53,182 nt of DNA from Welwitschia mirabilis (lineage: Eukaryota > Gnetophyta > Gnetopsida > Welwitschiales). Positions 34,736-45,606 of the stretch are shown here, in pieces. The notes below the pieces were generated by a model. That model did not search any database, had not been told where the DNA came from, and saw nothing but the letters and a program-made list of their open reading frames with translations. Made by a program: the position numbers and the translations under genes. The stretch's first letter is position 1. Each line of letters opens with the position of its first letter. The DNA is taken from assembly GCA_051453625.1 (NCBI GenBank), contig JBOZIK010000001.1, positions 146,149,014 to 146,202,195 on the forward strand, given 5' to 3'.

Positions 34736-35600
34736 CCAAAACCATATTTTAAATGTCAACATCACAATTTACTGACATTGATAACCTAACATAAAAATGA
34801 TTAAAAATAATGACTAGCTCTATATTTATACCATATGAGTCAAGAGAAATGACATAGATTATCACATATTAATCAATTCTATATTTCTCACAGTTAAATG
34901 TGGGTTAGGTAAGGTTTAGCATTACCAAGGGTAAGCACTTTGCATTTAGGTGGTTAAGACACCAAATGGCATGGACATGGACCCTTTGCATCAAAGCTTG
35001 ATGTCCTGATGCATATGTGAAATCGGGGCGGCGCAGCTAAAAAACAATAAATTCAACTCTCAACGTAGGGCAAAGAGGGGTTGTCCTTCAGCTTACCACA
35101 ACCCTAGACATTTATTAACGAGGAGGTCGGAGAGCCACAAATTGCAACAAGTGGAAGATTCTATGCAGAGAGGATACAGCAAAGAAAACCAGGGGGAAAT
35201 AACAAGGTTGCACCGCTTGCTTTCATTGTTTCGATAGTTTTCCACGCCTTGGATTGTGTGGCCAAAACAAAAGGGCCCGTAATACATATATTTTATTCCA
35301 TGAAATAATATATTAACAAACTTTATGAGCGTTTTGCGAAAAACACTAGATTTATGACCCACCGTTAAGGCCTGAGAAACGAACGGGACATTAAATATTG
35401 TTAATAAGGGAGGACAGTTGGCCGTTTGACACGTACACGGAACGTTCACAGGCTCCTTGCCTTCCTTTAGGCGGCGTGGCAAACATACCCCATGTGTGGT
35501 TTTGAAGGTAAGCAGTGTGAGATATTTTAATTTTCCAACCACATTTGTTTATTTGCTTATGCCGCTGGATTAGAAGCCGAAGCGAAGATTCTCATCTGGG
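34736..35600. other. FEX upstream region
   Basis: From about 34980 the sequence becomes visibly richer in G+C and CpG than the flanking repeats. The minus strand has a 149-codon open frame (35542-35093), but it shows no recognised domain and lies where the FEX promoter should be, so I do not call it. Proximal promoter elements cannot be resolved by eye. Confidence 0.5.
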
Positions 35601-35650
35601 GAGGGCTTATCTGAGGGAGGTGTTATTTAGCCTTGCACAGGGCCTCTCGC
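35600..35650 (+). promoter_or_regulatory. Probable FEX core promoter
   Basis: GGTGTTATTTAGCC at about 35619 is a weak TATA-like element, followed by a pyrimidine-rich patch (CTCTCGCTCCTCCTACCCT) typical of plant start regions. The start is inferred to lie near 35640-35660; no transcript evidence is available. Confidence 0.35.
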
Positions 35651-35810
35651 TCCTCCTACCCTGTGTTGATTCGTTCGCCCGGCGAGTGGTGGACCGGACG
35701 CGACTCGGAAGAAGGTTCTAGCAGGCTGTATTTGAGGGAGGCTCTATCTTTCATCTGAACGTTTTGTATATCGTAACGGCCGAGGTTTTAGTGATTGCCT
35801 GATTTGTTTC
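35645..35810 (+). other. Non-coding exon 1 (5' UTR) of the FEX gene
   Basis: Ends at a good donor, TTTCC|GTAAGT, at 35810/35811. The exon contains no ATG, so no upstream ORF is expected. Its 5' end is approximate. Confidence 0.55.
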
Positions 35811-36838
35811 CGTAAGTCCTTGCTGTCTCCTTTCCGTTTTAAGGTTTTTTCATTTGCAGTTGACCACATAATACCGTCTCGCATCCCATCTCGCGCTGCG
35901 TCTGCTTACCGGTTTTATGTGTGGAAAGATGTTTTTGATTCAAATCTTTCTCCAATTTCTTCCAAGCGTTTATATGTGGCTTTGGATCTTAATGTTAAGA
36001 GAAAGAATATTCATCTCTACGTCGTTCAAGATACAGTCACGGCTTTCGGTCGGACACATAGAAAGAGCCTCTGCGATTTCTAAGATCTAAGTTCGCAAGT
36101 TTTTGCGCTTTTCAACCGAAAACTTGTTTTCGCCGTTTGAAGATGAGGATCGATCCCTCTTAGTTCTTAAACGGTTCTTTCAGTGGTGGCTCTTCGCTTC
36201 TCGTATAGGAAAGCAAAAATTTTGTGATTTTTCTGTGCCGCTTGGAAATTGACTTTTGTGTTTCCTTTCATAACAAACTTTGCTCTAGGCTCCGAGGAAA
36301 TGTAAAAGGTGCTGTGATTAAAAGTATTTCCTTGTGCACGGACATTCCAGCCTGTCAAGCTTTCTTCGAACCTCGAACAAACCGTATTTGAAAGTGGAAT
36401 GGGTTATATGCGAAATAGGAGGATACATGTCTGAGTTTTTGCTGAAATAACGATCCATCAGAGTGAAAAGAAGTTCCAATAATCTGTAACGAGCTTCTAA
36501 ACATGATTTTCTGGTTCCTGTTTTCTCCAAACTCCTGCAAGCATGGAAAGATAGCATTCATATTTGACGAAAATATTTCTACGAAAACCTTTGTTTCATT
36601 CTCTTAGAAGAAGATTGTCTAATGCGTGCCTCGCCATATCAGGCATTTAAATCCAACGTATTATGAATATTATTTTCTCAGATTGCCTTGGCTTACTGCG
36701 ATATCTTCAAGTGAAAAAGTGGATGACTAGTTGACGGTGCATTCCCCACTTCTTACAGTACTATACATAACATCCGTGCTGCTTCATATTTCCATGTCTT
36801 GAGACGTATTGCTTAAACCGTTTTGACATTTCATGCAG
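35811..36838 (+). other. Leader intron of the FEX gene
   Basis: 1,028 bases between donor GTAAGT and acceptor TTTCATGCAG|GT, entirely upstream of the start codon. Introns close to the start of plant genes often raise expression, so it may be regulatory. Open frames inside it are not supported as genes. Confidence 0.6.
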
Positions 36839-36858
36839 GTTAATCTCTGATAAAAAGG

Positions 36859-39238
36859 ATGAGGCAATTCTCAGAGAGATCCCGCGCGGCTGACGAGGAA
36901 CTAGATATCGAGGAGTCGAGCATCGCTGAATCAGGGGATGACGGTGGACGTTCTTTAAGCAGGAGAAGGGCAAGCGACGCGCTTAACAAGCTTTCGCTTA
37001 GCATTGAACGCCTTCCCTCGTTGGAGATTGCTATGTCCGTGCCTGTTCCGTTTGCAGATAAACAATCAAGCCTTCGTTCATGCTCGTCAAGAATATATCC
37101 GAAGTGGGGCATTAATGACCCTCAGCAAGCTCCACTCTCTCTCGAAGTCCAGGTTTGTCACGTCCTTTATTCTCGGTCATGACTGCTTTCATGTCTTCCT
37201 TTAAACACAACTGTAAGGCACAGATGAACAATCTCTTTAATTTTATATTCGAACGGTCTTTTTTGATTTTTTTTCTCACGCCTTCTTTGAACTTTGAATA
37301 AATTGTAGCATTTCAATGACGTGCACAATTTTGACTAGTCAGTCCAGAAAATCCCTTCTAAAGAAAAGGGAAATGGATCACCCCCGAACAACGGCCGTTA
37401 GAGACGTTTAAAGTAGACTACGAAACAAAAAAAGATTCCCGGATTCGAGCCTTTTTCTCTGAGTTTTCCTATTGAAGAGAATCTGATACACGGGAAAATC
37501 ATATCGAACTTTAGCACAACAGTGACAACTGATTATGAGTCATGTAAAAGACACGTCAAAGCGGTTTTGCAATTAGTGATGAGGTCGTTTTTCCCGTGCC
37601 TCGTGTTTTTCAACTCTTCGTTCAAAGGACTGTTATTTATCTCATACCACGCGGTGTCGAGCAAGAAAAACTCGTTTTGCCAACTTTCTCCGTATTGTTC
37701 ACTTGCACCGCGCATCTGCCACCAGGCCTCCTTGAAACCATTTTCTACTTAAAACAATGTCTATTTTCTACTTATAAAATTTTTTATTGTCATTTGTTCT
37801 GTCATTTGATTTTATTATCCTGCATGAGACTAAGGAATGTTACTCAGGCGATTCGTATATTTGCGTTTTTCAGAAAAGCAATTTCCTTGAGGACGCCATA
37901 GAAACAGCATCAGTACTATGTTACTTATCCGTCTTTGGAATTATTGGAGTGAGTGAAGCGATGCTTCTTATTTTTATAACATTGTGTATATGATTTTTTT
38001 TGATTGATGCTAATGGCTTACAAATTTGCATCCAGGTTCTAGTCAGATATGGGTTGGAGGTTTTATTTGGACCGGATGTAGCAAATGTTACACACAGTAA
38101 TAGTGCTCTTTACCTTGATCTTCCAGCTAATATGGTGAGAATTTTGTTTAGGCTTTTGAGAACCGCAAAATAACTATCATGCATCCAATGCTGAAAGGTT
38201 TGAATTTTGATTGTTCGGAAGGTTGGTTGCTTCTTTATGGGTTGCGTTGGAGTTGTCTTCAAGCCAAACATTGTTCAGTTTTCGGAGCACCTAGCCATTG
38301 GGTTATCAACCGGGTTAATGGGAAGCATTACTACTCTTAGCGGTTGGATGCAGAAAACGATCACCTTATCAGCTAAGGGTCGTTGGGTTGTTGCCTTTGT
38401 TTGTCTTCTTTTAGGTAGGGATGACATGTATTCTTCAGATGATTTACACATTATCGTTCACGACATGATTCTAATAGTCTGTCTTGTTTCTAAATTGGCA
38501 GGAATGGAACTTGCACAAATGTCCTTGTTCATGGGAATTGAAACTGCTAACGCTTTAAGAACACTCATTAACCGTCGTTTGGGAAAAGACAATCCAACAA
38601 TCATTTCGTTACTTGCTTTTCTCAGCAAAATTACCTTATTCGTTACAGTTATCATACTTGCAATCTTATGGGGAGGAAGCATTGCTTTAGCTATACTTGA
38701 TTTCAACTCTTCTACGCGACACAAGATATGGCTGGGATGTATCTGTGGGCCATTTGGTGTGTGGATAAGATGGTACTTATCTCGGCTTAATGGTCAAGGC
38801 ATATCCATGAGCGGGAGAACGAGGCTAAAATGGTTGCCTTGGGGAACACTAGCTGCAAATATTCTCGCGTGTTGTATAATGGGTGGACTATCGGTAATAA
38901 AATTGAAGGTATGATGCATTACTTCTTTGACTGTATGCAATGTTTTTAATAAAAGAGCATTATTTTAAATAAGCTTTGATATACTTGATTTTGCAAGCCA
39001 ATTTTTTTGACAGGTGAGCAATCAAAATCGAGTAGTGGTGGTTGAGGCGCTTCAACTTGGTTTCCTTGGTTGCCTGAGTACCGTCTCTACATTTGTCGTT
39101 GAAGTTCGCGCTTTGCATCAAAGCAAATGTCCATGGAGGTCTTATATCTACATGTTTCTGACAATTCTTCTTGCCTTCGTTCTCGAAACATTAATATATT
39201 CTGTCCCTGTGTGGGCAAAGAACCTGCCACAATCTTAA
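36859..39238 (+). CDS. FEX: Fluoride exporter, two-domain FEX/CrcB family
   Basis: Coding exons: 36859-37152, 37874-37948, 38036-38134, 38222-38414, 38502-38908 and 39014-39238; all introns are GT...AG, total 1,293 nt and 430 residues. The start ATG follows the leader intron, with an in-frame TAA 18 bases upstream. Residues 1-98 form a hydrophilic N-terminus, acidic then basic (SLSRRRAS). Two CrcB domains follow. Domain 1 (about 103-240) has VLVRYG, PANMVGCFFMG and GLMGSITTLSGW (187-198). A linking membrane helix (about 254-284) leads to domain 2 (about 295-425), which has GPFGVWIRWYLSRLN (303-317), TLAANILACC and GLSVIK, then GFLGCLSTVSTF (372-383). Such fused, inverted domains form the eukaryotic plasma-membrane fluoride channel that removes F- from the cytosol. 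The family call is strong. Export itself is inferred, and the pore Phe positions are partly substituted (see findings). Confidence 0.93.
38415..38501 (+). other. FEX intron 5, open in the coding frame
   Basis: The intron has donor TTAG|GTAGGG and acceptor GGCAG|GA. Its 87 bases contain no stop in the FEX frame, so retention would insert 29 residues (beginning RDDMYSS) between the fourth and fifth exons without ending translation. Removal joins LLLG to MELAQ, as expected for the continuous CrcB domain. Confidence 0.7.
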
Positions 39239-39420
39239 CATGGCCAACTCCTTAACAGGGGGGTTCAACTGTGCTCTTAGCCATTGTCTACAGACAGGTG
39301 AAATGAGCTTGAATTTTGTATTTATACAAAGTTCTAGGTTAGTATTTTCAACAATTCCATTTGTTTATGCTTGATTTGTTTGGGCTTTCGACATACTCTT
39401 ACTTTTTCTAAGAATTTAAA
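39239..39420 (+). other. FEX 3' UTR, end not resolved
   Basis: After the TAA the sequence ACAGGGGGGTTCAACTG and on to about 39310 can be read GSTVLLAIVYRQ, bounded by an AG and a GTGAAA. This may be a former or alternative last exon. No canonical AATAAA is seen nearby; ATTTTGTATTTATACAAAG at about 39313 is a possible plant-type far-upstream or poly(A) region. Confidence 0.35.
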
Positions 39421-39588
39421 TTCCCAATCACACAAAAATCAGCGATAAAGATTACCACTAATTAAGATTAGGTCTTAGTTAACCTTTGGTGGTTGTCTGC
39501 ATTTGAACTCTTGATCACAAGGAACTCACCAATCAAGATTAGGTCAATGTTGTCAATATCTTAATTGAGATCCTTTTTTTAGTTTGGA
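39421..39588. other. Spacer downstream of FEX
   Basis: AT-rich; a GATTAGGTC(T/A) word occurs twice. Nothing coding. Confidence 0.4.
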
Positions 39589-39912
39589 GTTGGAGTTGGC
39601 TATCTTTTGAAAAGAGCAAACAAATTTAACAAAGTATTCCAACAGAAACAGAACAAAGTCTTCCAATTAAAAAAAAAGCCAAGGAGTTAGCTATCTTTTC
39701 AAAAGAGCAAATGACTTTAAGAGACTGTTCTAATAGAAACAAACCCAAGTTTTGAAAGAGCAAGTGCCTCATAGTGGCTCAAGAGTAGACTGAAATGGTG
39801 AAAATAAAGAGAAAAACAAATAGCCACAAATTTGGTACTATAATTTGCTTAAGAACAGATTGAAATGATGAAAATAAAGGAGAAAATCAAATAACCATAA
39901 ATTTGGTGTCGT
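39585..39912. repeat. Two adjacent tandem duplications
   Basis: First pair: GAGTTGGCTATCTTTTGAAA(AGAGCAAA) at about 39589 and GAGTTAGCTATCTTTTCAAA(AGAGCAAA) at about 39685, unit about 96 bases. Second pair: AGACTGAAATGGTGAAAATA... at about 39788 and AGATTGAAATGATGAAAATA... at about 39858, unit about 70 bases, each ending CCA(C/T)AAATTTGGT. Both pairs are diverged. Confidence 0.8.
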
Positions 39913-41480
39913 GATTTTTAGCACAGTAACATAAGTAAAAATAAATAGGGAGAAGTAAATATATAAATTTTTTAAATAGCAATTTTGTATTTTAATGTTT
40001 TAATGATAATAATGATACTCAGAAATTGGGGGATTCAGTATCTTACATGGTGGAAGAGTGATACAAAAGGTAAACTTTCATCGGTTTTTAGCAACTTTTA
40101 TGCTAAAATAACATTTTACCCTTATATTTATTAACTATATAAGATTCCATACCTTATTGGTAGAATGATATAAATGATACTCTAATAGGAGTAGAGGGCC
40201 TTATACTAGTGTTTAGGTTTTTGTTGGGCTTGTGGTTCATATTTTTACCTCTAAAAAAGAATATTGTAAATTACTTGACCTCATATGTAAGGATGTCATG
40301 TTTTACTTGATCTTATATGTTAATGGTAAGGTGATGCTCTATTAAGTGTTTTAGGATCTTTTTTACTATTCAAATTTGGGCTTGTGGGCCCTATTATAAT
40401 TGGAAGTTTAGTATAAGTTTAATTATATTAGATTTAAATTGTTTAAGAGATGTTGATTTTGAGACTTCATTAATTGTAACTTCTTCAAAAGTAAAGCCAT
40501 CATGATTGTTCATATGAACTATTTACTTATGTCTAGCATCTCATAGTATGTCAAATAATGCATTAAAAGTTTCAAACTCATAACTTGGCTCATTAGTTGA
40601 ACTACTGCTTTTACATAGATTCTAAGACATCAAATAATTGACATTCTTTAAGTTAAGAGGCATAACGATTGCTTAATGGGAAATGAAAATGTTTGATAGA
40701 GTTGCATTAGGCTCCATTCCATAACCTTATTGAATGTGATAATTATAATATTAACATAAAGAAATTTCTACCACCTTTACATAAAGGGGATGTAACTTGG
40801 AAGCTATAAAATTTAAAAGTTAAAAGAAAAAAAATTATATGAGATACATAGACAAATTTTTACAAGATAATGCTAAAGTAGATAATTTGAGAAGGAACTA
40901 GGAGGATATTGTAAATTTTGTTTAATGTTTGCAATGGATGGTTTAAAATGAAATGGTTGTGTTCCATAATGATACAAAAGATGGGTTTTGGAGTAGAGGA
41001 AGAAACATCCAAAAAGTGATAAAGCAAATGAAGTTGAGGTAAGTATTCTCAATGATAATGTGATTATGGAATAAACTTATTAGGTAAAGGATTCCAAAAC
41101 CATGAACAAGAGGTTTCTTTATAAATTAATATATGTGGTCTAAGAGGATTTGATGTTGAGGAAACTTTGAATTATGAGATCAAAGTTTACAATGATTTCA
41201 TTTTAGAATTATTAAACATAAAGTTGTAAATTGTCATATATATAAAGAAAAAGAATTGTGGGGGCTGGGGGGGTAGAGGTAATTTCAGACCCACAAAAGG
41301 TTTTTATCATAATTAAGAAAGAAAAATTCCAAAATCAAGGCATTATAATCTAAGGCATAAGTATGCCTTAAAAAACTAAAAAACGAGGCATGATAGATTT
41401 AAGATGAAGTTATCAGTCTGATTGAAATAAAAATCATAACTAAATAGAATTCAAAAAAAAAGATATTATATGCAATGTTT
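39913..41480. other. AT-rich spacer, no gene recognised
   Basis: A short G-rich word (GGGGGCTGGGGGGGTAG) lies at about 41259. Otherwise decayed AT-rich sequence with no motif I can name. Confidence 0.45.
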
Positions 41481-42850
41481 CAATTATGATTTTGTGACAG
41501 TGGCTGAGTAATAGTGGTGTCTAGAGGGAGAGGAGCTTTAGGAGGCACTATAGTAACCATACACATCCATTTAACCAAGGCTCCAGAAGCTACATAAGGT
41601 AATTAAATTTGAGCTAAGCCTCTTTTGCTTGAGTTCAAAGTTGAAAGTAAATGTTTCACAAAATGTTAGGTTTTGCCTAGATAGTCAAATCATGGAGAGA
41701 GAAATAATCTATTCTATGAAATATAAAATCACATTTATGCTTCTAAATTTGATGCAGAGGATATATTACTCTCTAGAAAAATTGAAGATGAATATTGACA
41801 TTTAGCAAAAAGCCAAAGAGTACTAATCTTTCTGAAAGCTGAATCTTCCAAAGGGCTTTGCATGTCCAAATCTAGATTTTTATGGAAAAAGAACATTTCT
41901 AAAACATATGTCTAAAGCTTACAAGTACACACATTGAGGGCATACTAGGTTAATGAAGAAAGTACAAAATAAATGCTTAATTTTTGGAAGAACTAAAATT
42001 TTCCAAATTTTGATAAAGATATTTACCTAGAAATGCTAATTTTCTTAGTTATGCCAAGGTTTGTTATAATAAGTAGTAAGAGCTGATAGACTATGAAGCA
42101 ACTAGAAAGGGATGGAATAATTATATACCAAAAAACTAAGTCATTATTCTAATTGGTACCCTTAAAGATTTTTTTTTTGTAATTTCCTAAATGCATATGT
42201 TAAAGTAGAAAATACTAAATTCTTAAAAAAAGAAAGGGAGAAAAAAATGCTACATAATGGGAGAAGTACGATAGAGAGTTTTGAATTATGTTTAAAAAAT
42301 TGACACGGTAGCCTCATGCAATTAAGAGAAATGACACTATTTTGAAACTAGCAAGTTGCTAACCTAGAATTCATGGAAGAAATTAAAGTAGCTAAGGAGA
42401 TTTAAATGCATACAGATACACTTTCCATGCTATCCAAATACTATGAAAACCATGTGGGTCTTGAACATTAATTTTTTATGAAGAGAAATTCCAATTAATA
42501 AAATAAATTCCCTCCTAAATGGTTTTATGTTTTGAAAAAATATTGCTGAACGTAAAGTTATAACAATTTTCTAATAATTCCTTAGGAATTTAGATGCTGA
42601 AAAAGGTACTTAGCCACTAAAGTAATACCCTACTTAAAAGAATTTATACAACCTAAACCACCTTGTTGTTTAGATAAAGTAGTTATATTATAGGCTACAT
42701 GATGAAATCCTTTTTGAGAATATTTAGATGATCAATGAAATTACTAAATAAATGGTCTAATTTCTGGTAGGAAGACTAAGAAGGCATCCAACTAGAGAAA
42801 TAATAAACATGAGTAGAAGCTAAAATAGCCTTACAAACAAGGAACCTACT
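41480..42850 (-). pseudogene. LINE ORF2 C-terminal fragment (second LINE)
   Basis: The minus strand at about 42830-42600 reads YYFSSWMPS, then LDHLFSNFI and KQQGGLGCINSFK followed by LVAKYLFQ. This is the block after the RT of plant LINEs (usually W..iC.PK..GGLGL....N..LL.KW). Further down, about 42010-41860, come KIWKILVLPKIKHLFCTFFI and then LDICFRNVLF, which resemble the start of the zinc-finger (zf-RVT) region. Stops are frequent, many at likely Gln or Trp codons. The active RT part is absent, so this is a 3' fragment of an old insertion, distinct from the LINE at 30-34.7 kb. Confidence 0.7.
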
Positions 42851-43722
42851 AACTAGGGTTAAAGTTTTTCTTTTCATTTTTTCATCTTTTTATAAACTCT
42901 AAGAAGAACCTAATCCTAAAGGGAAGAATGAAAAGCTTGAAAACTAAAAGGAATTTCTAGAATTTTAATGATGTCTTGATCTTGCACTACCTTGTAGCTT
43001 TTGTTTAGTAAATTTTAATAATTTCCTATGAAATTATAGATCAGATGATTTTAAAAAATTAATAAAAGAATCTAAAAGAGAATAATGTTAGCTAGCTCAA
43101 TGCAAAAACTAATTAATAGTAAATTAATTATTATTGATTATAGAAAATAAGGCATGAAAAAAATGACATATTGAGAATTTATTTGTTAAGATAAGAGAGA
43201 ATGATACAGTTAATAGCCTTATTTTGAACATCTTACTCAATCTAATAATAAAGAAAATCTACTATAATAATAGATAGATAAGAAGCTAGAGAACAATCCT
43301 AGATCACTAAACAACAAATAGTAAAATGAAAACTGACAACAAAATTTATAGCCATTTGAGACTTGGCATAACTAAACAAATAGCTAATAATATGAAGAAA
43401 TTTAGAACTAAAAGAAAGATTTAAGATAACTTAAAGAATGGGATTCCACTTAATTTGATCACAAGCATTAGCATGATTAATTAGATAAAAAGGAAATCTT
43501 GATTAACATCTTTTACTTAGTACATATCACAATATTTAGCTATTTTATGTGAATATAGTATTATTGTACCTCTGATTATCTATTAATAGTAAATCAAATT
43601 ATAAATGAGATTAGTAACACATATGCATGTTTAATTCTAAGACTCTGGTAATTCATGGAGCTTGAACTTGGTAAGAATTTCAAGTAAAATCAAGTCTATA
43701 GAATTAAAGCTAATTGGAACAA
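42851..43722. other. AT-rich spacer, no gene recognised
   Basis: May contain further decayed LINE sequence continuing upstream of the fragment above, but I cannot identify a domain. Ends at a 967-N gap. Confidence 0.4.
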
Positions 43723-44689
43723 NNNNNNNNNNNNNNNNNNNNNNNNNNNNNNNNNNNNNNNNNNNNNNNNNNNNNNNNNNNNNNNNNNNNNNNNNNNNNN
43801 NNNNNNNNNNNNNNNNNNNNNNNNNNNNNNNNNNNNNNNNNNNNNNNNNNNNNNNNNNNNNNNNNNNNNNNNNNNNNNNNNNNNNNNNNNNNNNNNNNNN
43901 NNNNNNNNNNNNNNNNNNNNNNNNNNNNNNNNNNNNNNNNNNNNNNNNNNNNNNNNNNNNNNNNNNNNNNNNNNNNNNNNNNNNNNNNNNNNNNNNNNNN
44001 NNNNNNNNNNNNNNNNNNNNNNNNNNNNNNNNNNNNNNNNNNNNNNNNNNNNNNNNNNNNNNNNNNNNNNNNNNNNNNNNNNNNNNNNNNNNNNNNNNNN
44101 NNNNNNNNNNNNNNNNNNNNNNNNNNNNNNNNNNNNNNNNNNNNNNNNNNNNNNNNNNNNNNNNNNNNNNNNNNNNNNNNNNNNNNNNNNNNNNNNNNNN
44201 NNNNNNNNNNNNNNNNNNNNNNNNNNNNNNNNNNNNNNNNNNNNNNNNNNNNNNNNNNNNNNNNNNNNNNNNNNNNNNNNNNNNNNNNNNNNNNNNNNNN
44301 NNNNNNNNNNNNNNNNNNNNNNNNNNNNNNNNNNNNNNNNNNNNNNNNNNNNNNNNNNNNNNNNNNNNNNNNNNNNNNNNNNNNNNNNNNNNNNNNNNNN
44401 NNNNNNNNNNNNNNNNNNNNNNNNNNNNNNNNNNNNNNNNNNNNNNNNNNNNNNNNNNNNNNNNNNNNNNNNNNNNNNNNNNNNNNNNNNNNNNNNNNNN
44501 NNNNNNNNNNNNNNNNNNNNNNNNNNNNNNNNNNNNNNNNNNNNNNNNNNNNNNNNNNNNNNNNNNNNNNNNNNNNNNNNNNNNNNNNNNNNNNNNNNNN
44601 NNNNNNNNNNNNNNNNNNNNNNNNNNNNNNNNNNNNNNNNNNNNNNNNNNNNNNNNNNNNNNNNNNNNNNNNNNNNNNNNNNNNNNNNN
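43723..44689. other. Assembly gap (967 N)
   Basis: Hides the internal part of the first plus-strand copia-type element. Confidence 1.
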
Positions 44690-44901
44690 TATGACATTTA
44701 TTTGGACTATTATGATGAGTTTAAGTAGGGGGCTTATAGCTACAGTAGTAATTGTATTAATGGCTTGTTGTCATCTATTCCTACATAGTAAATAGAACTC
44801 AAATTCCATTTCTTTAATTGATGATTATCTTAGTCAAATTGGCTCACAATCTACTTGATTGCCTACTTTGTCAGGGACTGACAAGGCTAAGTAGGGGGCT
44901 C
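44690..44901 (+). mobile_element. 3' end of a copia-type internal region, with polypurine tract
   Basis: About 212 bases that recur, diverged, at 47256-47464, in both cases directly before an LTR. They end in the purine tract AAGTAGGGGGCTC abutting the LTR start; a second similar tract (TTTAAGTAGGGGGCTTATAG) lies at about 44718. A tract in this position means an element internal region lies to the left, in the gap. Confidence 0.65.
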
Positions 44902-45135
44902 TGTTACGATGCTAATTTATAGGAATTTGATGGTGTATTTGAAGTACTTTTGCAAGACATTTATACAGGTTTAGATACAATTTTGCTGATTATGGAGAGA
45001 TGACAAGATTATCATAAAAACATGTAATTCTTGGCATAATTGGAGGAATTTCAGGCATGATCTAATACTTAGCATAATGAAGGAGGACTAAAGGTGAAGA
45101 AGACCAATTTATGCTACTTGAGGAGCTTGGGAAGA

Positions 45136-45490
45136 ATGTCGTCCCCACTGTCGTCCCCATGACAGAGGGGATGACAACTCATAAAGATAACTACATAGGA
45201 ATAGCTCATGCGCAACACTTGGACAGCAGCACATGATGGTAAGGCATCGTCCCCTTAGTCTTCTAGACGATAAGAAGGATGACGAATGCGAGGACAACCC
45301 ACGTAGCTAACGATAGCACATGAGCACACAGCCCAAGGTGTCGTTCCCTATGTCATGTGAACGACCGACAGGACAACAACCTCGGTAACATGCATGGGCA
45401 TGGAGCTAACGGTATCATATGGGCACACAACCCAAGGTAAGAAGGTGGCGTCTTTCCTATTATCGTGTGGACGATGGACAGGGTGACAAC
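45136..45490 (+). repeat. CpG-rich U3 repeats and hairpin
   Basis: A 10-bp inverted repeat, TGTCGTCCCC (45149-45158) and GGGGATGACA (45167-45176), is followed by two or three diverged units containing AGCTAACG(A/G)TA, AGCACACA or GGCACACAACCCAAGG, and (G/A)ACGA..GACAGG.(T/A)GACAAC, spaced about 80-110 bases apart. This is much richer in CpG than the rest of the window. Confidence 0.7.
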
Positions 45491-45598
45491 TGTTTTTACA
45501 TTGTGGCAGTAAATTGCATTGTAACGAGTGCCAAACGGGCCATGTAGGCGGCTAGGATTTCCTTAATGGACGTCTAGGGTTACGTTTCATTGTAAAAC

Positions 45599-45606
45599 TA
45601 TAAATA
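45599..45606 (+). promoter_or_regulatory. TATA box of copia-family LTR 1
   Basis: AAACTATAAATACCCC, the same as in LTR 2 (48055-48062). About 700 bases from the LTR start on the plus strand, just after the U3 repeats. Confidence 0.65.

Noticed and set aside
35093-35542. 149-codon open frame on the minus strand upstream of FEX
   Set aside because: No recognised domain, irregular composition, and it overlaps the expected FEX promoter; the local rise in G+C lengthens chance ORFs.
36167-37112. Minus-strand frames opposite the FEX leader intron and first coding exon
   Set aside because: Shadows of the FEX gene and its intron; no domain.
37533-37901. Open frames inside FEX intron 2
   Set aside because: No domain, and the exon order on both sides gives a continuous FEX protein without them.
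43662-44795. 377-codon and other frames
   Set aside because: Built from the 967-N gap.
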